Positions 25,621 to 32,458 of a stretch of 64,000 nt of DNA are shown here, piece after piece; position 1 is the first letter of the stretch, and every line of letters starts with the position of its first letter. The DNA comes from Streptomyces fragilis. GTDB taxonomy: Bacteria > Actinomycetota > Actinomycetes > Streptomycetales > Streptomycetaceae. A program made the translations under genes and the position numbers. Below the pieces are notes generated by a model. That model did not search any database, was not told where the DNA came from, and was given only the letters and a program-made list of their open reading frames with translations. Location: NCBI RefSeq assembly GCF_003112515.1, contig NZ_BEVZ01000002.1, positions 1,240,001 through 1,304,000 of the forward strand, written 5' to 3'.

Positions 25621-25872
25621 ATGACCGAGACGTTGGAACCAGAGCCCCTGCTGACCGACCGGCTCCGGCACAGGGCCACCCACAGCGCCCACCGGCCCGC
25701 CGTCACCCAGGTGGCCTTCCCCGGTCCCGAATCCGCCGGCGTCCTGCGCACCCTGAGCCGGCACGGCCTCGACGCGCGGGCGCGCGCGGTGCGGACGTCG
25801 AGCGGGAAGGTGGCGCGCTCCGCCTGCCGGGAGCTCTTCCTGTCCGGCGCACTGAGCGGGGAGGCGCTGTGA
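25621..25872 (+). pseudogene. Fatty acyl-AMP ligase (FAAL) reduced to its N- and C-terminal ends
   Basis: 83 residues from ATG 25621 with GGAG just upstream. The first 30 residues (PLLTDRLRHRATHSAHRPAV) resemble the start of FAAL or acyl-CoA ligase enzymes. The last 35 (ARAVRTSSGKVARSACRELF) carry the catalytic-lysine A10 motif TSSGKVxRxACR. The roughly 500 residues that should lie between, including the P-loop and active site, are absent, yet the frame runs through. An in-frame deletion of a FAAL gene is the simplest explanation. It overlaps the next gene (ACP) by GTGA, the usual FAAL-ACP arrangement in lipopeptide clusters. Confidence 0.65.
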
Positions 25873-26207
25873 GCGGCACGGCAGGGCGCGTCCGCGAGGT
25901 GCTGGTGTCGCGCTTCGCCGACTGGTACGGGGTCGCGCCCGAGGACGTGACCGACGACCGCCCGTTCACCGAGTACGGGCTCACGTCCCGGGACGGCGTC
26001 GTCCTCACCGTGCTCCTCGGACAGGCCGTGGGGCGGTCACTGCCCGCGACGCTGCTGTGGGACACGCCGACGCCCGCCGCGCTGATCGCCGCCCTCACCG
26101 CCCTGGAGGAGCCGGAGCCGCCCACGCCCGAAGCGCCCCCGCCCACCGCCGCCCTCCCCCCGGACGCTCTGCCCCCGGGCGAGGCCGCGGGCGGGCGGCC
26201 GTCGTGA
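25869..26207 (+). CDS. Acyl carrier protein of the FAAL-associated type
   Basis: 112 residues from GTG 25869, overlapping the preceding stop. The carrier fold is clear: VREVLVSRFADWYGVAPEDV, then the phosphopantetheine site in FTEYGLTSRDGVVLTVLLG (Ser in GLTSRD), then LPATLLWDTPTPAALIAAL. The GLxSRDxV variant of the usual GxDSL motif is common in ACPs paired with fatty acyl-AMP ligases. A Pro/Glu-rich tail follows from about residue 80. It could deliver an acyl chain to the first condensation domain of the NRPS, but its partner ligase here is destroyed, so another enzyme would have to charge it. Confidence 0.8.
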   Translation: MSGTAGRVREVLVSRFADWYGVAPEDVTDDRPFTEYGLTSRDGVVLTVLLGQAVGRSLPATLLWDTPTPAALIAALTALEEPEPPTPEAPPPTAALPPDALPPGEAAGGRPS

Positions 26208-26400
26208 GCCACGATCGGGCGGACGCGGCCACCGCCCTGCACCGCTTCGCGGTCGGGGAACCGGACCCCCACCTGGTCACCGGACCTCCCGGTGCGGGTC
26301 CTGCTCCCCGCCTCGTACGCAGCGGCCCCCGACCGCGAACGGCCGGTGCTCCACTTCCTCGACGGGGCGCACGACGACCACACCGCAACGGACGCGGAGC
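26204..26400 (+). pseudogene. N-terminal fragment of an esterase-like (alpha/beta hydrolase) gene, frameshifted
   Basis: From GTG 26204 (overlapping the ACP stop) one frame reads VSHDRADAATALHRFAVGEP. The sense then continues in another frame from about 26290 as RVLLPASYAAAPDRERPVLH and FLDGAHDDHTA. This resembles the start of esterase D/antigen-85-like hydrolases (RVLLPxGYxxxP....PVLYLLHGxxDDHTxW). The catalytic part is absent. The rest of the 280-bp stretch up to 26487 shows nothing further. Confidence 0.45.
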
Positions 26401-26487
26401 CTTCGCCGCCGGGCACGGCGTCCCCGGGGCGGTGCGGTCCACCGTCCCGGGGACACCGTCGCCGACGGCCGTGTCCCGGGGTGCGGG

Positions 26488-26979
26488 TCAGCCCCCGGCC
26501 CCGGCTCCGGTGGCCCCGGCCGGGTTCGCCGCGATCCACTCGTCCAGCTGTTCGCGGGTGGTCGACGGGTCGGCGACGAGCTCGCCGAGGCGGTCGCCGG
26601 CGAGGTGGAGGGTGGAGACCGCCGGGCAGCGGCGGCACGCCTCCACGCCCGTCTGGCTCCACCACTGGCACTGCGTTCGCAGGTGACACCGTGGCACAGC
26701 GGTCGCGGTCGCGGCCGGGGCGGCCAGGACCCGTTCGACCAGGGTGCAGTCGTCCCCACGGCGGTTCACGCAGTTCGACGTGCAGTGCGAGGCGAACCGC
26801 AGGACGCGGCGCGGCTCGACGCCCTCGGGCACCATGCCGAGGACCTGGGACGCCGGAACCGGGTCGGCGAGGTAGACGACGCCGCCGTCTTGCCCCGACC
26901 GGACCCCCAGGGCGACGGCCTCCGGGGCGTGCGGGTCCCCGCTGGGGCACCAGGTCCGCGATGACTTCCGCTCTGCCAC
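26488..26979 (-). CDS. Eight-cysteine protein of unknown function, possibly metal or Fe-S binding
   Basis: 163 residues from GTG 26979, preferred over GTG 26988 because GGGAGG then stands at normal distance. Cysteines occur as WCPSGDP, ASHCTSNCVN, DDCTL, PRCHLRTQCQWW and EACRRCPAV, eight in all, around a hydrophobic VVYLADPVPASQVLGMV segment. From memory this spacing recurs in a family of bacterial proteins without known function; an Fe-S cluster or zinc is plausible but unproven. It lies about 16 bp downstream of the small secreted-peptide gene and is surely co-transcribed with it. Confidence 0.7.
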   Translation of the reverse strand: MAERKSSRTWCPSGDPHAPEAVALGVRSGQDGGVVYLADPVPASQVLGMVPEGVEPRRVLRFASHCTSNCVNRRGDDCTLVERVLAAPAATATAVPRCHLRTQCQWWSQTGVEACRRCPAVSTLHLAGDRLGELVADPSTTREQLDEWIAANPAGATGAGAGG

Positions 26980-26995
26980 GGCGATCACCTCCCGG

Positions 26996-27232
26996 TCAGA
27001 CGGAGCTGGTGACGTCGGCGGCCTTGCCGATCGGGTCGGTGCCCAGCCCGGCCCCGGCCGCCGTCTCCTGCTCGTAGGCGGCGGCCCGCAGGATGCTCTC
27101 CTGCAGCTGCTGGACCGAGGTGATCCGTCCGGTCTGCGTTTCGGCGGCGGACGCGGGCTGGCCCGAGGCGAGGGCGGCGGCGAACAGGGCCGCGGTGCCG
27201 ACGACCGCGGCGCGGGTGGTCTTCTTGTTCAT
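26996..27232 (-). CDS. Small secreted peptide, function unknown
   Basis: 78 residues from ATG 27232 with a strong AAGGAG site. Residues 1-29 are a signal peptide (MNKKTTRAAVVGTAALFAAAL, then ending near ASA-AET). The mature part of about 49 residues (TGRITSVQQLQESILRAAAY, then a Gly/Ala/Asp tail ending TSSV) has no cysteine, serine cluster or leader-cleavage motif typical of lanthipeptides or lasso peptides. It forms a two-gene operon with the eight-cysteine protein. It could be a structural or signalling peptide, or a substrate of its partner. Confidence 0.7.
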   Translation of the reverse strand: MNKKTTRAAVVGTAALFAAALASGQPASAAETQTGRITSVQQLQESILRAAAYEQETAAGAGLGTDPIGKAADVTSSV

Positions 27233-27283
27233 CTGCGCTCCTTGGGTGCTGGGTGAAGTGGGGTGGATTGCCGGTGGGTCGAA

Positions 27284-27311
27284 CCGCCGGCCCCCGGAGG
27301 AAGGCCGGCGG
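27284..27311 (-). terminator. Hairpin upstream of the secreted-peptide gene
   Basis: CCGCCGGCC (27284-27292) and GGCCGGCGG (27303-27311) form a 9-bp stem with a 10-nt loop. With the 27359-27395 hairpin it makes two structures in series between the PPTase operon and the peptide gene. Confidence 0.45.
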
Positions 27312-27358
27312 TGTCAACAGGCTGACCGCGGTGCCCCGGTACGGGCGGCAGTCGGTGC

Positions 27359-27395
27359 GGCAGTCCGGCGGCGGGACGGCCACCGCCGGACTGCC
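27359..27395 (-). terminator. Terminator-like hairpin after the phosphopantetheinyl transferase gene
   Basis: Perfect 13-bp arms GGCAGTCCGGCGG (27359-27371) and CCGCCGGACTGCC (27383-27395), loop of 11 nt, immediately downstream of the stop at 27402 on the minus strand. Confidence 0.7.
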
Positions 27396-27401
27396 GGTGG
27401 G

Positions 27402-28172
27402 TCACAGCCGGACGGCGACGGCGGCGAAGTGCCCGGCGGGGACCGCGACGTCGGCCAGCAGCCAGCCGACGGGGGCGGCGGGCGTCCGGCCCGCACCGAC
27501 CCGGGTGCGGGCCGGGTCGTCGCCCAGACCGACGCCGAGCCCTTTGAGGTACGCCTCCTTCCTGGTCCACACGCGGGTGAACGCGTCGGGGCGAAGCTCC
27601 GGCGGGAGGGCGGCCAGTTCCGCCGACTCGGCCGGGTGCAGGACGTCCGCGGCCTCCGACACGGTGTCGGGGTGCGGCACCGGTTCGATGTCCACGCCGA
27701 CCGGGGCCGGGGCGAGGGCGATGAGGCTCAGCCCCTCGCAGTGGGACAGCGAGAAGTGCAGCCGTCCGTCCGGGAGCACGGGACGCCCGTGCGGTTCCCC
27801 GCAGCAGGGGCAGGGGGCCCGGGCCAGCGGCACCTTGCTCGGCGCGACGCCGAGGTGGGAGCCGAGCAGGCGGCGCAGCCCGACGTGCGCGCACAGGTAG
27901 GTGGCGCGGTCGGCGGGCCGGCGCAGCTCCGCCGCCCTGGCGAGTTCGGCCGGCTCGAGGACGAGCGGTGCGTGGCGTGCGGCGGCCGCCTCGTGGACAG
28001 CGGTGGTCACCAGCCACAGCTGCGGGCGGGCTGCGGGCGGACGGACGGGCCGGGGCAGGGGTGCGGGGAGGGGCGGCAGCGGCTCGGGGAACAACGCGGC
28101 GGCCGCGGGCGGGGCGGACGCCGTGGCGGCCCCGGGCAGGGCGGGCGGCGCGGGATGGTCAAGGAGGGACAT
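27402..28172 (-). CDS. 4'-phosphopantetheinyl transferase (Sfp type)
   Basis: 256 residues from ATG 28172, with GAGG six nt upstream. The family motifs are present: HFSLSHCEGLSLIAL, GVDIEPV with Mg-binding Asp and Glu, and TRVWTRKEAYLKGLGVGL with the WxxKEA signature. It transfers phosphopantetheine from CoA to apo carrier domains. Here it most likely activates the ten-odd PCPs of the adjacent NRPS and the ACP at 25869. The first 45 residues are an Ala/Pro-rich extension not needed for the fold. It is last in the minus-strand operon and follows the exporter gene by 7 bp. Confidence 0.93.
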   Translation of the reverse strand: MSLLDHPAPPALPGAATASAPPAAAALFPEPLPPLPAPLPRPVRPPAARPQLWLVTTAVHEAAAARHAPLVLEPAELARAAELRRPADRATYLCAHVGLRRLLGSHLGVAPSKVPLARAPCPCCGEPHGRPVLPDGRLHFSLSHCEGLSLIALAPAPVGVDIEPVPHPDTVSEAADVLHPAESAELAALPPELRPDAFTRVWTRKEAYLKGLGVGLGDDPARTRVGAGRTPAAPVGWLLADVAVPAGHFAAVAVRL

Positions 28173-28179
28173 GTCTGCC

Positions 28180-29514
28180 TCACACGGAAGTGGCGGTGGG
28201 CTCCGGTGCGGTGCGGGTGCGGTCGGAGCGGGGCGCCTCGGCGGACGCCATGGCGGGGGCCTCTGCCGGCACCCCGGCCGGCACCTCGGCCGGCGCCTCG
28301 GCGGGTGCCTCGGCGCTGCGGAAGGCGAGGACGACGGCGATCGGGGAGAGGGCGACGAGACCGGCGCAGACCAGCCACGTCCGGGTCGGTCCGAGCTGGG
28401 TGGAGACGGTCGAGAACAGGGCCAGGGACAAGGGCGCGGCGCCGATGCCGGAGAGGGTGAAGGTGGACATCGCGACGCCCATCCGGCCCTGCGGAACGGC
28501 CTGCTGGTAGGCGGTCACCAGGGCCGGGCCGTTGAGGCCGGAGCACAGGCCGACGGCGCAGGCGGTGCCGGCCAGGACGGCGGGCGAGGGGACGAGCGCC
28601 ATGGCGGCCATGCCGCCGGCGAGGCCGAAGCCGGTCACCACGAGCTTGGCGGGTGCGGGGATGCGGTGGGCGAGGGCCGCGCCGACGGCGGCGGAGGCCA
28701 GGGCGCCGGCGCTGAAGGCGGACAGGACCAGGGCGACGGCGCCGACGCCCCAGCCCTCCGCGTGGGCCCTCATGGGGAGGCCGACCTCGGCGGGCCACAG
28801 GAAGGCGACGTCGATGCAGAAGCAGGCGATGAACATCCAGCGCAGCCGCGGGTGGGAGGCCAGGAGGCGGAAGCCGTCGCCGGAGCGGCGCAGCAGGGAG
28901 GGGCCGCCGGGAACGGGTTCGGGCCTGGCCATGCCGTGCGTGACGTGGGCGGCGCACAGCAGCCAGATCGCGCAGCACACGGCGGCGACCGTCATCGCGG
29001 CGGGCAGCTCGCCGACGGTGACCAGCCAGGCGCCGAGGGGGGTTCCGGCGATCGGTGCCAGCCGCAGCACCATGGAGAAGAGGGAGTTGGCGCGACCGAG
29101 CTGGTCCTCGGGCGCCAGGCGGGGCAGCAGGACGCCGGAGGCGGAGCCGGTCAGGCCGAGCAGGGTGCCTTCGACGAGGGCGACGGCGACCAGGGGCCAC
29201 AGGGTGTCGGTGGTCATGGTGACCAGTGCGCCGACGGCGAGGACGGCGACGCGGGCGCCGGTGGCGGGCAGCAGGAGGGCGCGGGGGCCCAGCACGTCGG
29301 TGAGGGCGCCTCCGAAGAGGAGGGTGAGGACGCGGGGCAGGGTGGCGGCCAACGTCACCAGGGTGACCGCTCCGGATCCGCCGAGCTGGACGGCGGTCCA
29401 GCTCATGGCGATGAGCAGGGCGTAGCTTCCGCCCTGCACGGCGGCCTGGCCTGCGACCAGGCTGCTGATGCGGGGCCAGTCGACGCGGGGCGGGGTGTCG
29501 GAGGTGGTCGTCAT
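28180..29514 (-). CDS. MFS exporter (EntS-like MFS_3 type)
   Basis: 444 residues from ATG 29514 with AGGAAG upstream. About twelve hydrophobic helices are visible. The cytoplasmic loop after helix 2 reads FGGALTDVLGPRALL (MFS motif A-like), and NSLFSMVLRLAPIAGTPLG marks the helix 5 region. The C-terminal 40 residues are a soluble Ala/Pro/Glu repeat (EAPAEAPAEVPAGVPAEAPA). Relatives export siderophores and peptides. Between the PPTase and the glutamate mutase operon, its likely job is export of the NRPS product and self-protection. Confidence 0.85.
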   Translation of the reverse strand: MTTTSDTPPRVDWPRISSLVAGQAAVQGGSYALLIAMSWTAVQLGGSGAVTLVTLAATLPRVLTLLFGGALTDVLGPRALLLPATGARVAVLAVGALVTMTTDTLWPLVAVALVEGTLLGLTGSASGVLLPRLAPEDQLGRANSLFSMVLRLAPIAGTPLGAWLVTVGELPAAMTVAAVCCAIWLLCAAHVTHGMARPEPVPGGPSLLRRSGDGFRLLASHPRLRWMFIACFCIDVAFLWPAEVGLPMRAHAEGWGVGAVALVLSAFSAGALASAAVGAALAHRIPAPAKLVVTGFGLAGGMAAMALVPSPAVLAGTACAVGLCSGLNGPALVTAYQQAVPQGRMGVAMSTFTLSGIGAAPLSLALFSTVSTQLGPTRTWLVCAGLVALSPIAVVLAFRSAEAPAEAPAEVPAGVPAEAPAMASAEAPRSDRTRTAPEPTATSV

Positions 29515-29640
29515 GGGTCCGGCTTCCTGTGGGCTGTCGGGACGGAGGACTGGTGCGGGTGCGGGTGCGGGTGCGGGACGAGGCGGTTCGGGAGGGGAGG
29601 GGAGGGGAGGTGGGACGGGAGGCGATCCGGGGCGGTCGGG

Positions 29641-29973
29641 TCAGGCGGGTGGGCGGACGCGGACGCGGACGTCGGCGGTGCCGCCGCGCAGGGCGGTGCG
29701 GACGGCGAGGGTGACGGCGCGGTCGGCGGCCCGGCGTACGGCGCGTCGCCGGCGCGGGCCGGGTGCGGCCGGTGCCGGGGCGCGCAGTTCGAGACGGCCC
29801 CCGATGTGGCCACGGCCGGCCTGGGCGAGGGCCCGTTGGGCGGTGCCGCGAGCCGCGACGGCGAGGGCGTCCTCGCCCGTGGCCGCGCGCGGGGACGCGG
29901 TGACGGTGACGCCGGGGGTCTCGTGGACGGAGAAGCGGACGTGGACGGTCCCGCGGCGGCGACGGCGGATCAT
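29641..29973 (-). CDS. Small basic protein of unknown function
   Basis: 110 residues from ATG 29973, whose ATG overlaps the stop of the GltB-like gene (ATGA), so it is translationally coupled. It starts with MIRRRRRGTVHVRFSVHE and continues VTVTASPRAATGEDALAVAA, then a helical RAADRAVTLAVRTALRGG. Arg and Ala dominate; there are no cysteines, signal peptide or membrane segment. I do not recognise a family. Strict coupling suggests a partner or accessory subunit of the GltB-like enzyme. Confidence 0.65.
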   Translation of the reverse strand: MIRRRRRGTVHVRFSVHETPGVTVTASPRAATGEDALAVAARGTAQRALAQAGRGHIGGRLELRAPAPAAPGPRRRRAVRRAADRAVTLAVRTALRGGTADVRVRVRPPA

Positions 29974-31319
29974 GACGTACCCTCCGGCGCACCGGCCTGG
30001 GCGCCGCTCCGGTCGCCGCTCACGTCGCCGCTCCGGTCGTCGGCCGGGTGTGCCGGGTCGGCGGACGCCGTCGTGGCGGGGTCGGCGGGCCACCACAGGT
30101 CGTCGGCGTCCAGGCCGGTGACGGTGTACTTGCCGAGGGCGCTGATCAGCAGCCGCAGTTCGAGGGCGATGCTGTCGGCGAGGCGCTCGAGGCCGTGCTC
30201 GGGGTCCTCGTCGACCGCGATCAGGGCGGCGCGGCCGAGTCCGACGGCGGTGGCGCCGAGGGCGAGGGCGCGCAGGACGCGGCCGCCTTCCCACATGCCG
30301 CCGGTGGCGAGGAGGCATCCGGCGGGGCGGCCGATGCGGCGCAGGCATTCGGCGAGGGGCAGGCCCACCTGGTCGAGGAAGACGCCGGGGGCCCATCCGG
30401 TGCCGCCCTCGGCGCCGTCGACGGTGACCGCGTCGGCGCCGGCGGCCCAGGCGGTGCGCGCGGCGTGCGCGATGTCGCGGCCCGGGTGGAACTTCACCCA
30501 GGTGCGGGCCCTGGGGAAGTTGTTGCGCATGAAGCGGAGCTGCTGGCGGAGGATCTCGTCGGTGAAGGTGCCGGGGGTGGCGCAGCGCAGCCGGTGGTCG
30601 TCGTCGGGGCCGAAGACCTCCTGGACGGTGAAGCGGCGGGCGAGCCGTGCGGCCTCCTCGCGTCCGACGACGGTCATGCCGCCGAGGCCGGGTTTGGCGC
30701 CCTGACCGGTCTTCAGCTCGAAGGCGAGGCGGCCGGTCTCCAGCAGGGGCCGGGTGGCGGGGTCGCTGTAGAGGAGGTTCCAGACCTCGGAGTCGGCGTC
30801 CTCGGTGGACTGCTGGACGACCACGCCGCCGGTCCCCTCGGGCGCGGCCTCCAGGTAGGCCTCGACGCGGGCGAGGAGCGCGGAGCGGGTGGTGTCGTCG
30901 GCGCGGCGGTAGCCGTGGACGGGGATCATGTTCTCCCCGATGACCATGGGGATGCCGAGTCGCGCGGCCTGCCGGCTCGCGTGGAGGGCGAGGTCGCCGC
31001 TGCCGGCCCGGGTGGAACCGAAGGCGGACAGGTACAGGGGGAGCCGGGCGGTGAGACCGCCGGCGCGGGTGGTGAGGTCGACGTCGCCGAACTCGGGCTC
31101 GCGGGCGAGGTCGATGAGCTTCTCGAGCCGCTGGGGCATGAACACGGGCGGGACGACGCGCGCCCGGTCGAGGTCGTCCTGAGGCGGGGCGGCGGCCGGT
31201 GAGGGACCGAAGAGGCGGGCGCCGTACGTGGCGGGGTGGGGGAAGACCTCGGCGGTGCCGTGACGGGCGCGGGCGCGGACCTGCTCCTCGGGGAAGCCGG
31301 GGGCGGTGAGGGCGTTCAC
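29970..31319 (-). CDS. GltB-like FMN-binding glutamate synthase domain protein
   Basis: 449 residues from GTG 31319, overlapping the previous stop (GTGA). It corresponds to the FMN-binding synthase domain of glutamate synthase without the glutaminase domain. Motifs include LPLYLSAFGSTRAGSGDLAL, FELKTGQGAKPGLGG, VKFHPGRDIAHAARTAW and DAVTVDGAEGGTGWAPGVFL. The 3Fe-4S cysteines of full GltB are not evident. In the family this domain makes glutamate from 2-oxoglutarate and ammonia. In this operon it could feed glutamate to the mutase or act as a dedicated flavin oxidoreductase or amidotransferase on a pathway intermediate; the substrate is not deducible. Confidence 0.8.
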   Translation of the reverse strand: MNALTAPGFPEEQVRARARHGTAEVFPHPATYGARLFGPSPAAAPPQDDLDRARVVPPVFMPQRLEKLIDLAREPEFGDVDLTTRAGGLTARLPLYLSAFGSTRAGSGDLALHASRQAARLGIPMVIGENMIPVHGYRRADDTTRSALLARVEAYLEAAPEGTGGVVVQQSTEDADSEVWNLLYSDPATRPLLETGRLAFELKTGQGAKPGLGGMTVVGREEAARLARRFTVQEVFGPDDDHRLRCATPGTFTDEILRQQLRFMRNNFPRARTWVKFHPGRDIAHAARTAWAAGADAVTVDGAEGGTGWAPGVFLDQVGLPLAECLRRIGRPAGCLLATGGMWEGGRVLRALALGATAVGLGRAALIAVDEDPEHGLERLADSIALELRLLISALGKYTVTGLDADDLWWPADPATTASADPAHPADDRSGDVSGDRSGAQAGAPEGTS

Positions 31320-32320
31320 GGGGTCACCGCCCCGGGGAGCTTGGGGTAGGCGCTGACCTGCCAGAGGGCGTCGAGACCGGTGAGGAAGCGGACCAGCCGC
31401 TGCAGTCCCATCCCGAAGCCGGCGCTGGCGGGGATGCCGTCGCGGGCCTCCTGGAGGTACCAGGCGTACTTGGCGGGGTTCTCGCCGCTCTCCCGCATGC
31501 GGGTGACGATGGTGGCGTAGTCGGCCTCGCGCTCGCTGCCGGAGACGAGTTCGCCGTAGCCATGGGGGGCGATCAGGTCGAAGTTGCGCAGCACGCCGGG
31601 GTTGTCCGGGTCCTCGCGGTCGTAGAAGCCGCGGGACCCCTTGGGGTAGTCGTTGACGAAGAAGGCGCGGTCGCTCTCCAGGGACAGCAGGCGTTCACCG
31701 GTCCAGTCGATCTCGCCGTCGGGGTTCTGCGGGTGGCCCGCGGCGAGGAGGCGGCGCACGGCCTCCTCGTGGGTGCAGACGTCGTACTTGCCGCCGCGGA
31801 TGTCCGCGAAGTCCTCCTCCCTGCGGCCGAGTTCGCTCAGCAGGCCGGGGACGGCGGTCCAGACGTGCTCGGCGACGCGGGTGAGCAGACCGGCGGCGAT
31901 CTCCTGGGCGTCCTCGCGGGTCGCGTCGGCGATCTCCACGTCGATCTGGTGGAACTCGACGAGGTGGCGGCCGGTGGTGGCGGTCTCCTCGGGTTCCACA
32001 CGGACGTTGGGGGCGATGTAGAAGAGCTTGGGGAAGCCGCGCAGCGACGCCTGCTTGTAGAGGATGGCGCTGGTCATCAGCTTGTAGGGGTGGCCGTAGT
32101 AGTCGACGTCCAGGGCCTTGGCGCCGCGGCCCCCGGGATCGGTGACCGGTCCGACGAGCGGTGGCAGCAGCTCGGTGAAGCCCTCGCCGCGCAGGAAGTC
32201 GCGGGCGGCCTGCAGGGCTTCCTGCTGGACGAGCATGGCGGCGCGCAGCCGGGATGAGCGGAGGTGTTCGCCGAGCGGGGGCGGCGTGCCCGGTGCGCCG
32301 GCGCGGAGGGTGCGGTCCAT
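31316..32320 (-). CDS. Class II aminoacyl-tRNA-synthetase-like protein (asparagine synthetase A / AsnRS-paralogue type)
   Basis: 334 residues from ATG 32320 with AAGGAG upstream. The class II catalytic core is complete: motif 2-like FYIAPNVRVEPEETATTGRH, VEFHQIDVEI, and motif 3 GFGMGLQRLVRFL. There is no N-terminal anticodon-binding domain, so it should not charge tRNA normally. The closest known type is the archaeal asparagine synthetase related to AsnRS, which forms aspartyl-AMP and amidates it with ammonia. Next to glutamate mutase it may convert 3-methylaspartate to an amide, or activate it as adenylate for an A-less carrier domain. Its stop overlaps the GltB-like start. Confidence 0.8.
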   Translation of the reverse strand: MDRTLRAGAPGTPPPLGEHLRSSRLRAAMLVQQEALQAARDFLRGEGFTELLPPLVGPVTDPGGRGAKALDVDYYGHPYKLMTSAILYKQASLRGFPKLFYIAPNVRVEPEETATTGRHLVEFHQIDVEIADATREDAQEIAAGLLTRVAEHVWTAVPGLLSELGRREEDFADIRGGKYDVCTHEEAVRRLLAAGHPQNPDGEIDWTGERLLSLESDRAFFVNDYPKGSRGFYDREDPDNPGVLRNFDLIAPHGYGELVSGSEREADYATIVTRMRESGENPAKYAWYLQEARDGIPASAGFGMGLQRLVRFLTGLDALWQVSAYPKLPGAVTP

Positions 32321-32458
32321 GACGGGACTCCTTCACGAGACGAGAGCGAGGACGAGAGCGGGGAGGGGAGCGGGGACGGGAGCGTGGACAGGAACGAGGA
32401 CGAGGGGGAGGCGGAGGGGAGGGGCAGGGCGAGGACGGGGGGAGGACCGGGTCGAGGG

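Noticed and set aside
23475..26207. Functional lipopeptide initiation unit (ligase plus ACP)
   Set aside because: The ligase-like protein lacks its P-loop and lid, and the FAAL lacks nearly its whole catalytic body; only the ACP looks usable.
26996..27232. Lasso or lanthipeptide precursor
   Set aside because: It has a Sec-type signal peptide, no Cys or Ser/Thr-rich core, and no cyclase or dehydratase gene next to it.
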